Assembly: GCF_005938675.2 (NCBI RefSeq)
Contig: NZ_VCCH02000009.1
Location: 1-64,000, forward strand
Origin: Mycobacterium sp. KBS0706
GTDB lineage: Bacteria; Pseudomonadota; Alphaproteobacteria; DSM-16000; Inquilinaceae
Length of the DNA: 64,000 nt
Direction: 5' to 3'
This document shows positions 35,635 to 44,124 of this stretch, one piece after another. Positions within the stretch are counted from its first letter, which is position 1, and every line of letters begins with the position of its first letter. The notes beneath the pieces were generated by a model. That model was not told the DNA's origin. It saw only the letters and a list, made by a program, of their open reading frames with translations, and did no database searches. Made by a program: the position numbers and the translations under genes.

Positions 35635-35800
35635 GCCCTTCCTCCCGTAATCTTTCTGGCCAGAGTCCCTTTGGGACAACGGTCCGACAAAGCGGGGCGC
35701 GGGTCCAGATCGCGATCGGCAACCCAGGCCGGCTTGGTGGCCATGGCGCGCCGGGCTAGGGTGATCGGACGAAGAAACGAGCGAGAAGGAGGAGAGCGCC

Positions 35801-36577
35801 ATGGATCTCGGCATCAAGGGCCTGCGCGTCCTGGTCACCGCCGGCGCGTCCGGCATCGGGCGGGAGATCGTCCGCGCCTTCGTGGAGGAGGGCGCGCGGG
35901 TGCATGTCAGCGACATCGACCGGGCGGCGCTCGATACGCTGGCGGCGGAAAGCCCAGCGATCAGCGCGACCGCGGCCGACATGTCCGACCGGGCGGCCGT
36001 GGCCCGGCTGTTTGAGGAGGCGCTGGCGGCGCTGGGCGGGCTGGACTGCCTGGTCAACAATGTCGGCATCGCCGGCCCGACCGGCCGGGTCGACCAGATC
36101 GACCCGGCGGACTGGGACCGGACGCTGGCGGTGAACATCACCGGCCAGTTCAACTGCACCCGGCTGGCCGTGCCGCATCTGGCGAAGAGCGGCAATGCCA
36201 GCATCGTCAACCTGTCCTCCTCGGCCGGGCGCCTCGGCTTCCCGTTGCGCACGCCCTATGCCGCCTCGAAATGGGCAGTGGTCGGCTTCACCAAGTCGCT
36301 GTCGATCGAGCTCGGGCCGCTCGGCATCCGGGTCAACGCGATCCAGCCGGGCATCGTCGAGGGCGACCGCATCCGCCGCGTCTTCGCCGCCAAGGCCGAG
36401 CAGCGCGGCGTCACGGCCGCGGCGCTGCAGGAGCAGTCCCTGGCCCAGGCCTCGATCCGCGAGATGATCCAGCCGCGCCAACTGGCGGACCAGATCCTGT
36501 TGCTGGCCTCGCCGCGCGGCCGCACCATTTCCGGCCAGGCGATCAGCATCTGCGGCGACCTGCAGTCGCTGGCCTGA
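35801..36577 (+). CDS. Short-chain dehydrogenase/reductase (FabG-like)
   Basis: 258 aa classical SDR. NAD-binding TAGASGIG, NNVGIAGP, catalytic Ser in NLSSSAG and YAASK (Tyr/Lys). The C-terminal part (IVEGDRIRRVFAAKAEQRG) is long and typical of SDRs acting on sugar acids or hydroxy acids. Divergent from the dehydrogenase/BKACE operon with 166 bp between, so the two may share a regulator. GGAGGAGAG sets the start. Confidence 0.93.
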   Translation: MDLGIKGLRVLVTAGASGIGREIVRAFVEEGARVHVSDIDRAALDTLAAESPAISATAADMSDRAAVARLFEEALAALGGLDCLVNNVGIAGPTGRVDQIDPADWDRTLAVNITGQFNCTRLAVPHLAKSGNASIVNLSSSAGRLGFPLRTPYAASKWAVVGFTKSLSIELGPLGIRVNAIQPGIVEGDRIRRVFAAKAEQRGVTAAALQEQSLAQASIREMIQPRQLADQILLLASPRGRTISGQAISICGDLQSLA

Positions 36578-36609
36578 CGGCCGTGCCGGTCAGCGTTGCG
36601 CCGATTTTC

Positions 36610-36639
36610 GCAGGGAGGGGCTTTTCAGACCTTCCCTGC
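36610..36639 (+). terminator. Terminator after the SDR gene
   Basis: GCAGGGA and TCCCTGC (extended imperfectly) form a stem 33 bp after the SDR stop; a short T-rich stretch (TCGGTTCCTTT) follows. Confidence 0.55.
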
Positions 36640-36724
36640 TCGGTTCCTTTAATGGGAATAGGGTCGGCCTGATTCTCAACAAATTCGTCTCATATCAGGC
36701 GATGAGGTGGGTTCGGAGGGGATA

Positions 36725-38518
36725 ATGGTGGGTAAGGGACCAGTGTCGAGCGTGGCGCGCGCGGCCGCCGTGGCCTGCGCGCTGTTCGGGGTGTTCGGCG
36801 TCTCGGCCGGCCACGCGCAGCACATCGTGCCCGGCCAGCGCTCCAGCGTCATCGCATCCGACCCGGCCGCCCTGGAGAAGTCGCTGAACCCGGACGAGAA
36901 GAAGCTGGTCCAGGAAGGGCTGGCCTGGCTCGGCTTCTACAAGGGCTGGTTCGACGGGGCCTTCAAGGAGGGCACGCGCACCGCGCTCTCCGGCTGGCAA
37001 CGGCAGAACGGCGTCACCGCCACCGGCGAACTGGATCCCGACCAGGCGGTCACGCTCGCCGGCACCGCCCTGGCGATGCGGGACAAGACCGGCTGGCAGC
37101 CGCTGTCCGATTCCAGGAGCGGGATCACCATCTCCTACCCCTCCAAGGTGCTGACCAAGCGGTCGGATTCGGAGGCGGGCGGCGTCACCCTGGACGACCC
37201 CGACGGCGGCGCGTCGCTGATGACGATGCGCTTCACCGACGTGACCGACGGCCAGATCAACTCGTTCTACGACGCCCTCTCCGGCAGCGGCGAATCCGAG
37301 ATCACCTACGAGTTCCGCCGGAATAACCTGTTCATCGTCACCGGCAACCGCAAGGGCGGCAAGTTCTACAGCCGGTTCGAGCAGCGCGGCCGCGAGATCC
37401 GCGGCTATGACCTGATCTGGCGGGCCGATCACGACGCCGATCTGCAGGCGCTCTCGGTGTTGATCTCGAACAGCTTCTATCCGTTCGGCTATGACACGCC
37501 GCCGGCGGATCCGAGCTATCCGACCCTGATGGCGCTGGCCGATGCGCGGGGCCAGCAGGGAGGCTCGGACGGCGCGTCGGCCACCCCGCAGGAGTCCGGC
37601 AGATCGCAACAGGCCAGCAGCAGCACCCCGGCCGGTCAGGCACCGGCGGACCAGGGGGCGTCCGATCAGGGGGCGTCGGAAACCGGCGCCGAGCCCCAAT
37701 CCCATCAGGACGACCAGGCCGATTCGAGCGACGGGAAGCAGGAGGATGACGGGCAGTTCGCCTTCGCCTATCTGGAGCCGAAGAGCCCCGGGCTGAAGGA
37801 CGCCTACGAGCTGACGCGCGACACCGACCTGCTGCGCCGCAATCCCGAGATCGCCTGGATGAACGGAATGTTCGAGCTGCCGCGCCAGCTGCGCTATGTG
37901 GGCGCGGAATGCGGGGCGGTGAACGCGTTCTACTCGCCGAAGGATTCGGCGATCGTGCTGTGCTACGAGCTGGTCGATTCCCTGGCGCAGCAGGGCATGA
38001 AGCTGGCCGAGAAGGCGGATCCGAAATCGAACATTCTCGGCGCCTACATTTCCAGCAACATCCGCTTCATCCTGCTGCACGAGACCGGCCACGCCCTGAT
38101 CGACATGCTGGAGCTCCCGTCGACCGGACGGGAAGAGGATGCGGTCGACCAGATGGCGGCGATGATGATCCTGCTCAATCCCGGCGGCAAGGAGACCAGC
38201 GACCAGATCGCTGAGGTGCTGCGGATGGCGGCCATCTGGTTCCAGAACAACGCCTCCGTCGGCGACGATGCTGGCCAGAACATGCAGGTCTTCGCTGACG
38301 AGCACTCCCTCAGCGAGCAGCGCTTCTTCAACTTGCTGTGCTACATGTACGGCCACGACGAGGACACCTACGACTGGATCGTGCGGGAGAAGTTCCTGCC
38401 CGAAGCGCGCGCGGCCCGCTGCTCCGACGAATCGCGCAAGATGTTCAAGGCCTGGGCCGCCCTGCTGGCGCCCCGCTTCACCCCGCGCTACCAGGCGATC
38501 GCGCGCATGCTGCGATAG
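36725..38518 (+). CDS. Secreted DUF4344 metallopeptidase with peptidoglycan-binding domain
   Basis: 597 aa. Signal peptide (1-31, GVFGVSAGHAQ), a peptidoglycan-binding-type module at about 55-108 (VQEGLAWLGFYKGWFDGAFK), a middle domain, an acidic Gln/Ser/Asp-rich linker (about 275-340), and a C-terminal DUF4344 domain with the zinc motif HETGHALID and a downstream EEDAVDQMA glutamate. Predicted to act on or at the cell wall. GGAGGGG lies before ATG 36725; a GTG at 36707 is an alternative. Followed by a small lipoprotein gene. Confidence 0.85.
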   Translation: MVGKGPVSSVARAAAVACALFGVFGVSAGHAQHIVPGQRSSVIASDPAALEKSLNPDEKKLVQEGLAWLGFYKGWFDGAFKEGTRTALSGWQRQNGVTATGELDPDQAVTLAGTALAMRDKTGWQPLSDSRSGITISYPSKVLTKRSDSEAGGVTLDDPDGGASLMTMRFTDVTDGQINSFYDALSGSGESEITYEFRRNNLFIVTGNRKGGKFYSRFEQRGREIRGYDLIWRADHDADLQALSVLISNSFYPFGYDTPPADPSYPTLMALADARGQQGGSDGASATPQESGRSQQASSSTPAGQAPADQGASDQGASETGAEPQSHQDDQADSSDGKQEDDGQFAFAYLEPKSPGLKDAYELTRDTDLLRRNPEIAWMNGMFELPRQLRYVGAECGAVNAFYSPKDSAIVLCYELVDSLAQQGMKLAEKADPKSNILGAYISSNIRFILLHETGHALIDMLELPSTGREEDAVDQMAAMMILLNPGGKETSDQIAEVLRMAAIWFQNNASVGDDAGQNMQVFADEHSLSEQRFFNLLCYMYGHDEDTYDWIVREKFLPEARAARCSDESRKMFKAWAALLAPRFTPRYQAIARMLR

Positions 38519-38559
38519 ACCCGCCTGAGCCGCCGTTTCGACAATCGCAGGATTTCAGA

Positions 38560-39006
38560 ATGACGTTCCGCCTGCCGCGGGCACGCGCCCTGGCGCTCCT
38601 CGCCCTCTTCGCGGCGCCGGCCCTCACGGGCTGCCTGTCGTCCGGACCGAACAAGGTGCAGCAGATGGGCAACGCCATGGTCGGCAAGCCCCTCGACGTC
38701 GCCTTCCAGGCGTTCGGCCAGCCCAATATCGGCATCGGGCCGAGCCCGGGCGGCGCGGACGGCTTCTACCAATGGAGCCACACCCGGGTCAGCACCGGCA
38801 CCCAGTTCGTGCAGACCGGCCAATCCGACGGCGCCATCGTCGGCATGACCCAGGGCGGCCAGGGCATTGCCTTGATGCCGATCTACCAGAGCCAGCCCAC
38901 GGGCTATTATCAGCAGCAGGAGACCGTCGACTATCTCTGCAGCATCATCGTGTCGACCAACTCCCAGAACATCATCAAGGAAGTCACCGTCGCAGGCTGC
39001 GACTAA
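38560..39006 (+). CDS. Lipoprotein, hypothetical
   Basis: 148 aa. Lipoprotein signal with lipobox ALTGC (about residue 25). The mature part begins with KVQQMGNAMVGKPLDVAFQAFGQP, reminiscent of small outer-membrane lipoproteins, is rich in Gly/Gln, and has two late cysteines (YLCSII, VAGCD) likely forming a disulfide. Family not recognised. 41 bp after the DUF4344 gene, probably same transcript. Confidence 0.75.
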   Translation: MTFRLPRARALALLALFAAPALTGCLSSGPNKVQQMGNAMVGKPLDVAFQAFGQPNIGIGPSPGGADGFYQWSHTRVSTGTQFVQTGQSDGAIVGMTQGGQGIALMPIYQSQPTGYYQQQETVDYLCSIIVSTNSQNIIKEVTVAGCD

Positions 39007-39020
39007 TCCGGCGCTCCGGT

Positions 39021-39920
39021 TCACGCGGCCGCGGCGACCACCGGCAGCGCGTCGCGCACCGACTGTGCCAGGATCGCGGCCAGGCGGGCGGTGACCGGAT
39101 CCGGCTCGGCCTCGGCCCGCAGGAGGGTCAGGGGCAGAGCTAGCAGCGGGGGCGCCGCGGCCTGCTGCAGCACCCGCACCCCGGCTGGCAGGCCGAAATC
39201 GGTGCGGATGGTGACGCCGAGCCCGGCCGCCACCGCCGCCCACAGCCCGCCCAGGCTGGGGCTGACGAAGGCCAGGCGCCAGGGAATGCCCGCGCGGTCC
39301 AGCGCCGTGGTCGCGGCCGTGCGCAGCAGGCACGGCGCCTCCAGCGCCGCCAGCGGCAGCGGCTCGTCCGGCCGGCCATAGGCGCCGGACCCGTCGGCCG
39401 CGGCCGGCCCGACCCAGCGCATCGGCAGCTCCGCCACCCGCTCGGCATGGGGCAGGGCGCCGCCATCGCCCCAGGCCAGCGCCAGGTCGAGCTGTCCGGA
39501 GCCGACCCGGTCCAGCAGGTCGAAGCTGCGGGCGATCCGGGCCTCGATCCGAACCTTCGGATGGGCGCGGGCGAAGCGGCCCAGCACCGCCGGCAGCAGC
39601 GCCTCGCCGAAATCCTCGGACAGGCCGAGCCGCACCCAGCCCTGCAGGTCGGTGCCGTGGACCGCAGCCGCGGCCTCGTCGTTCAGCGCCAGCAGCCGCC
39701 GGGCATAGGCCAGCATGGTCTCGCCGGCCTCGGTCAGGGCCAGGCCGCGCCCGGCCTTGCGGAAGATCGGCGTGCCCGCCTGTTCCTCCAGCTTGCGCAG
39801 CTGGGCGCTGACCGCCGAGGTCGAGCGGCCGAGGCGCTTGGCCGCCCTGGCGAAGCTGCCCAGCTCCATTCCCACGGCGAAGCTGCGCAGCACGTCGAGG
39901 TCGAAGGTGATGCGGCGCAT
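39021..39920 (-). CDS. LysR-family transcriptional regulator
   Basis: 299 aa. N-terminal winged helix (SFARAAKRLGRSTSAVSAQLRKLEEQ) and LysR effector domain. ATG at 39920 chosen; ATG at 39929 adds MIS. It is divergent from the tautomerase/DUF4865 pair, a common arrangement in proteobacteria, so it probably controls them. GATT-N5-AATC in the 106-bp gap is a possible T-N11-A operator. Confidence 0.9.
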   Translation of the reverse strand: MRRITFDLDVLRSFAVGMELGSFARAAKRLGRSTSAVSAQLRKLEEQAGTPIFRKAGRGLALTEAGETMLAYARRLLALNDEAAAAVHGTDLQGWVRLGLSEDFGEALLPAVLGRFARAHPKVRIEARIARSFDLLDRVGSGQLDLALAWGDGGALPHAERVAELPMRWVGPAAADGSGAYGRPDEPLPLAALEAPCLLRTAATTALDRAGIPWRLAFVSPSLGGLWAAVAAGLGVTIRTDFGLPAGVRVLQQAAAPPLLALPLTLLRAEAEPDPVTARLAAILAQSVRDALPVVAAAA

Positions 39921-40026
39921 GGATATCATCCCGATTTTCTGAATCGATGGTCCAGATATTTCCGATTTTCCGGACAAACCTGCGGCGCTACCTGCTGGGC
40001 GTCAAGATCGATCACGGAAGATCGCC

Positions 40027-40413
40027 ATGCCGCTCACCCGCATCTCGCTTGTCAGGGGCAAATCGCCCGAATATCTGCGCGCCCTGTCCGACAGCCTGCA
40101 CCGGGCGCTGGTCGAGGCCTTCGAGGTCCCGCCCGACGACCGCTTCCAGATCATCCATCAGCACGAGCCGGGGGAGCTGGTGTTCGACCTGCATTATCTC
40201 GGCGGGCCGCGCTCCGACGATTTCGTGCTGTTCCAGATCACCGCCGGCCGGCCGCGCAGCACTGCGACCAAGGCGGCGTTCTATCGGCGCCTGGTCGAAG
40301 GACTGGCCGAGGTGCCGGGACTCCGGCCCGAGGACGTGATGGTGGTGATCTCGACCACCCAGCTCGACGACTGGTCCTTCGCCGGCGGCGTCGCCTCGAT
40401 GATCCAGGGATAG
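40027..40413 (+). CDS. Tautomerase family protein
   Basis: 128 aa. Begins MPLTRISL, leaving the catalytic Pro1 after Met removal. IIHQHEPGELVFD and PEDVMVVIST match the MIF/tautomerase superfamily form often paired with DUF4865. Substrate unknown. Nine bp before the DUF4865 reading frame. Confidence 0.88.
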   Translation: MPLTRISLVRGKSPEYLRALSDSLHRALVEAFEVPPDDRFQIIHQHEPGELVFDLHYLGGPRSDDFVLFQITAGRPRSTATKAAFYRRLVEGLAEVPGLRPEDVMVVISTTQLDDWSFAGGVASMIQG

Positions 40414-40422
40414 GAGGTCACA

Positions 40423-41002
40423 ATGTATGCGATGCAGTACGAGATCACCCTGCCGGCCGATTACGACATGGATGCCATCCGCCGGCGGGTGGCGCTCCGT
40501 GGGCCGGCGCTCGACGCCTTTCCCGGGCTGGGCCTCAAGGCCTATCTGATCCGCGAGCGCGGCGTCGACGGCTCGCCGGTCAACCAGTATGCGCCGTTCT
40601 ACCTGTGGGCCTCGACCGCGGGGATGGGCCGCTTCCTGTGGGGCGGCGGCGGTTTCGGCGGCATCGTCGACTCCTTCGGCCGGCCGGCGGTGCGGCACTG
40701 GACCGGAGTCGCTTGCCTTGCAGGCCCGGAGCGCGGCGGCACCCCGCGACAGGCCACCCGCCGCGCCGAGCCGATGCCGGCCGACACCGATCCGGCGGGC
40801 ATCGTGGCCGAGGCCGTCGCAGATCTGCAGCATCGCGCCCGACAGCCCGGCGTGCACATGGCAGCCCTGGCGGTCGATCCAAGGTCGTGGGGAGCTGGTG
40901 CGCTTCACTCTCTGGACCGCGGCTCCCGCGGCGGATGGCGAGCTCTACCAGCTGCTCCACCTGTCGACGCCGCAACTGGACGAGATCACCGGCGCAGCGT
41001 GA
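40423..41002 (+). pseudogene. DUF4865 family gene with a +1 frameshift
   Basis: The frame from ATG 40423 encodes a DUF4865 protein (MYAMQYEITLPADYDMDAI, SPVNQYAPFYLWASTAGMG) up to DPRSW. At the GGGG run 40889-40892 one extra base shifts the frame. Removing one G restores the family's C-terminus (ELVRFTLWTAAPAADGELY, then HLSTPQLDEIT) and the stop at 41002, giving 192 aa, the expected size. As it stands the frame instead runs on, out of register, into the following response-regulator gene. It may be a true mutation or a sequencing error in a homopolymer. Confidence 0.8.
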
Positions 41003-41112
41003 CCCAGGTCACCACCGGCTTCGTCATCCGAATGCGATGGTCCTGGCACAGCACAGGCGGCGGGACCCACCGTTGCCGGAAACTGGAGTCAGAAGCCTTG
41101 CTTCAACATCGG

Positions 41113-41916
41113 ATGTCCCCGGCCGACTACCTCGTCGCGTCCTGGACGCAGGCAGAGTCCAGCACGCCATCGACGGGCCACGGTACCGCGACCAGCAACC
41201 GGGCCATCCGCGCCCTGGTTGCCGACGACGACCCGGCGATGCGGGGGATGATCGTCGACTATCTCGAGAGCCACGGCGTGCGTGCGGTCGCGGCCGCGGG
41301 GCGCCACGACATGGCCCGCCACATCGCCAGGGGCGAGCTGGACGTGGTGATCCTGGATCTGCAGCTCGGCGAGGGCGACGGCCTCGCGCTGCTGCGCGAG
41401 ATGCGGGCGAAATCCGCCATCCCGGTGATCATCGGCACCGGTCGCGGCCAGGAGGAGATCGATCGCGTCATCGGGCTGGAGCTCGGCGCCGACGACTATC
41501 TGAGCAAGCCGTTCGGGCTGCGGGAGCTGCTGGCCCGGATCCGGGCGATCCTGCGCGGCCGGGATCTTGCGCGGGCAGCGCCACAGCGGGCTCCCGAGCG
41601 CGGCCGCTGCCGCTTCGGCGGCTGGCAGCTCGATCGGCGCCTGCGGCGGCTGACCGACTCCCAGGGGGCGGTGGTGCCGCTGTCGAAGGCCGAATACGCG
41701 CTGCTCGTCGCCTTTGTCGAGGCGCCGCAGCGTCCGCTGTCGCGTGAACAGCTGCTGCAGGCGACGCGCATCCGCGAGGACGTGTTCGACCGCACCGTCG
41801 ACGTGCAGGTGCTGCGGCTGCGCCGCAAGCTGGAGGACGATCCGCGCGCCCCGAGGCTCATCCGGACGGAGCGCGGCGTCGGCTACGTCTTCACCCTGCC
41901 GGTCGAGGCGCTGTGA
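41113..41916 (+). CDS. Response regulator, OmpR family, orphan
   Basis: 267 aa. Receiver (about 33-150) with acidic pocket DDD and Asp82 in VILDLQLGEGDG, Lys in YLSKPFGLREL; winged helix at the C-terminus (VVPLSKAEYALLVAF, DVQVLRLRRKLEDD, ERGVGYVFTLP). No histidine kinase adjoins. The ATG at 41113 gives a 32-residue extension before the receiver; the true start could lie later (for example a non-ATG codon). The upstream open frame is an artefact of the DUF4865 frameshift. Confidence 0.85.
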   Translation: MSPADYLVASWTQAESSTPSTGHGTATSNRAIRALVADDDPAMRGMIVDYLESHGVRAVAAAGRHDMARHIARGELDVVILDLQLGEGDGLALLREMRAKSAIPVIIGTGRGQEEIDRVIGLELGADDYLSKPFGLRELLARIRAILRGRDLARAAPQRAPERGRCRFGGWQLDRRLRRLTDSQGAVVPLSKAEYALLVAFVEAPQRPLSREQLLQATRIREDVFDRTVDVQVLRLRRKLEDDPRAPRLIRTERGVGYVFTLPVEAL

Positions 41917-41925
41917 CCGTCAGCC

Positions 41926-42432
41926 TCAGTGGACCGCCCGGTCCTCGCCGCGCAGGGCGTTCCGCGCCCGCGCCAGGCGAGAGCGGATGGTGCCGATCGG
42001 GACATGCAGGCGTTCGGCCGCCTCCTCATAGGAGGCGCCGTTGATCGCCACAAGGCGCAGCACCTCGCGGTGGCTGCGCGACAGCGAGGGCCAGCGTTCC
42101 TCAACCTCCCGCACCTCGATCGCCTCGGTCTGGTTGGCCGGGGCGGGCAGGTCCCAGCCCTCGATCGGCACCATCTCGGTCGTATTGCGCTTGCCCGAGA
42201 CGAATTTCGAGAGGTGGAGGCGGCGCATCATGACGATGAGCCAAGCCACGATATTGCTGCCGGGGCGCCACAGATGGAGCTTGAGGGCGGCCCGCAACAG
42301 GGTCTCCTGGATCAGGTCGTCGGCGTCCGCACGGTTGCGGGTCAGGCTCACGGCATAGCGCCGGAGATCGGGAATGCAGGGAGCGACTGTCGCGAGGAAC
42401 TGTCGCTCGGTCGCGGCTGAGATGGCCGGCAT
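41926..42432 (-). CDS. ECF-type RNA polymerase sigma factor, EcfG-like
   Basis: 168 aa with sigma region 2 (about 15-80: LRRYAVSLTRNRADADDLIQETLLRA) and region 4 (about 105-160: SLSRSHREVLRLVAINGASYEEAAERL, VPIGTIRSRLARAR). Similar in form to EcfG, the general-stress sigma factor of alphaproteobacteria, but no nepR or phyR gene adjoins, so it may be a secondary EcfG paralogue. An EcfG-like promoter lies 36 bp upstream, implying autoregulation. Start at 42432 is by region-2 position; no strong ribosome site is seen. Confidence 0.88.
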   Translation of the reverse strand: MPAISAATERQFLATVAPCIPDLRRYAVSLTRNRADADDLIQETLLRAALKLHLWRPGSNIVAWLIVMMRRLHLSKFVSGKRNTTEMVPIEGWDLPAPANQTEAIEVREVEERWPSLSRSHREVLRLVAINGASYEEAAERLHVPIGTIRSRLARARNALRGEDRAVH

Positions 42433-42467
42433 CGGGGAGCGTCCGTGTTGCGACTGATTACCCAACG

Positions 42468-42492
42468 AACCGATGGGTGCCCCGACTGTTCC
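42468..42492 (-). promoter_or_regulatory. EcfG-type promoter of the ECF sigma gene
   Basis: On the minus strand GGAAC (42492-42488), 16 bases, then GGTT (42471-42468). The EcfG consensus is GGAAC-N16/17-CGTT; one -10 base differs. It lies 36 bp from the sigma gene's start codon. Confidence 0.55.
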
Positions 42493-42818
42493 CTTAAAAA
42501 AACTCTTCTTTTGGGTATGGCGGGCAATGAAATTCCGCTTCGCTTGCCGTACATCACCGCGGCATCGCAAATCAGCACCGTCCGACTATCAATTGATAAA
42601 GGATTCAAAGCGCTCGGATCCGCCAGCGTCATCAGCGGGAGACAAGAAGTGGCATTTGTCTAAATTGGTCAATTATTGTACCGATGAGGCGCTCGATCAG
42701 CGGATTTGCCGCTGTTGCGGCGCAGGCGGAACAATCGCCGGGGCTCGGCCATTGCCTCATTGTCCTCCGCCGCAGCGCGGCGGAAGGCGAACCCTGCCAG
42801 CCTGAAGGGGAGTATCCC

Positions 42819-43127
42819 GTGAAACTTGTCCTACTCGCCGCTGCGGCGGTCCTCGCCGCTTCGCCGGCCATCGCCGACTGCCAGTCGGACGCCCAGGTCC
42901 AGGCCGAAAAGGTCCGCACCGCGCAACAGCTTCTGGGCAACCAGGCCAGCGCGCCGATGGCGGAACAGTGCCGGACCGGCTCCACCCTGATCGCCGAGGC
43001 CAAACGCCTCAACGTGATCAATCGCAACTGCCAGGCACAGTTGCAGCTCACGGCCCAGGATCTGCAGCGGGCCGACCAGCGGATCCAGGCGGCGGACCAG
43101 GAATACGCCACCCAGTGCGGCGGCTGA
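42819..43127 (+). CDS. Small periplasmic protein, hypothetical
   Basis: 102 aa from a GTG with AAGGGGAG upstream. Signal peptide VKLVLLAAAAVLAASPAIA, then a helical Gln-rich mature protein with four cysteines (DCQSD, EQCRTG, RNCQAQ, TQCGG), probably two disulfides. Family not recognised. A GGAAC-N17-CATT sequence at 42728-42753 is a poor EcfG-type match. Confidence 0.7.
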   Translation: MKLVLLAAAAVLAASPAIADCQSDAQVQAEKVRTAQQLLGNQASAPMAEQCRTGSTLIAEAKRLNVINRNCQAQLQLTAQDLQRADQRIQAADQEYATQCGG

Positions 43128-43144
43128 TCCGCGCCGCTCAGACA

Positions 43145-43172
43145 GGGCCGGTCCGGAAGGACCGGCCCTTTC
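43145..43172 (+). terminator. Rho-independent terminator
   Basis: Perfect 10-bp stem GGGCCGGTCC / GGACCGGCCC with GGAA loop followed by TTTCC, 17 bp after the stop of the small periplasmic gene. Confidence 0.85.
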
Positions 43173-43251
43173 CATAATCAGCGCGACGGCCCGCTGGCAC
43201 ACCGGGCCGAAGCGGGCGGAACCGAACCGGTCGTGCCCGGATTGTTCGACC

Positions 43252-44124
43252 ATGGAAGTCTCGCTGTTTCACAATCCCAGGGCGGGCGACGGCGACTGGT
43301 CGCAGGACAAGCTGGTCCGCCTGCTCGAAATGTCCGGCTTCGCCCCGGCGCATTGCTCGACCCGGAGCAAGGAGCTGGAGAAGGCGCTGGAGAATCCGCA
43401 CGACCTGGTGGTGATCGCCGGCGGCGACGGCGCCGTGGCCGAGATCGTACGGGCGCTGCACGGCCGCGGCCACACCATCGCGATCCTGCCGACCGGCAGC
43501 TCCAACAACATCGCGCGGGCGCTCGGCATCATCGAGGAGCCGCGGTTCATCGTCGCCGGCCTGGCCAAGGCGAAGCGCACGCCGCTTCGGATCGGGGTCG
43601 TCGAGGGGCCGGAATGGAGCCGCAACTTCGTCGAGGCGGTCGGCATGGGCCCCCTGGTTGCTGCGATCGAGCAGGGTGCCGCCGGTGGCAAGGAGCACGG
43701 CTCCGACCTGGTCGGGGACCGGCGCGAGGAGCTACGCCGCATCGTCGCCGATTGCGAGACGCTCGAGGTCAGCCTGACCGTCGACGGTAAGCGGCTGGAC
43801 GAGAAGATGCTGATGCTCGAAGTGATGAACCTCCCGATGATCGGGCCGAACCTGCTGCTGGCGCCGGAAGCCGACCCCGGCGACGCGCATCTCGACGTGG
43901 CCTGGCTGCCGGCGGCGAAGCGCCGTTCCATGCTGGCCTGGCTGAAGGATCCGGAGGCCAGGGGATCGCCGCTGCACCGGGTGAACGCCGAGCGGGTCGA
44001 ACTGCACCCGCAGGGCAGCAGCCTCCATGTCGACGACAAGGCGGTCGAAGGCGGCGAGGCCACGCTGACCATCCGTATCGAGCCCAAGCCGGTGATCGTC
44101 CTCACCCCTGGAGACGACGAATGA
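43252..44124 (+). CDS. Diacylglycerol/lipid kinase family protein
   Basis: 290 aa DAGK/sphingosine-kinase-like enzyme. VIAGGDGAVAEIVRAL and LPTGSSNNIARALGI are the nucleotide-binding motifs; HNPRAGDGDW opens the domain. The C-terminal half carries the second beta-sandwich domain. Substrate unknown. Overlaps the next gene by 4 bp (ATGA), an unusual pairing of lipid-kinase-like and inositol-phosphatase-like enzymes that hints at a lipid or polyol phosphate metabolite. Confidence 0.88.
   Translation: MEVSLFHNPRAGDGDWSQDKLVRLLEMSGFAPAHCSTRSKELEKALENPHDLVVIAGGDGAVAEIVRALHGRGHTIAILPTGSSNNIARALGIIEEPRFIVAGLAKAKRTPLRIGVVEGPEWSRNFVEAVGMGPLVAAIEQGAAGGKEHGSDLVGDRREELRRIVADCETLEVSLTVDGKRLDEKMLMLEVMNLPMIGPNLLLAPEADPGDAHLDVAWLPAAKRRSMLAWLKDPEARGSPLHRVNAERVELHPQGSSLHVDDKAVEGGEATLTIRIEPKPVIVLTPGDDE

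Noticed and set aside
40423..41916. Single 497-aa protein joining DUF4865 and a response regulator
   Set aside because: The segment 40893-41112 in this frame has no family resemblance, while a one-base shift restores the DUF4865 C-terminus and its stop. The fusion is an artefact of the frameshift.
41926..42663. nepR gene next to the ECF sigma gene
   Set aside because: The short frames upstream of the sigma gene (such as 42445-42663) show no NepR-like sequence.
43217..43241. GGAAC upstream of the lipid-kinase-like gene as an EcfG promoter
   Set aside because: The first GTT lies 21 bases away, outside the accepted spacing.
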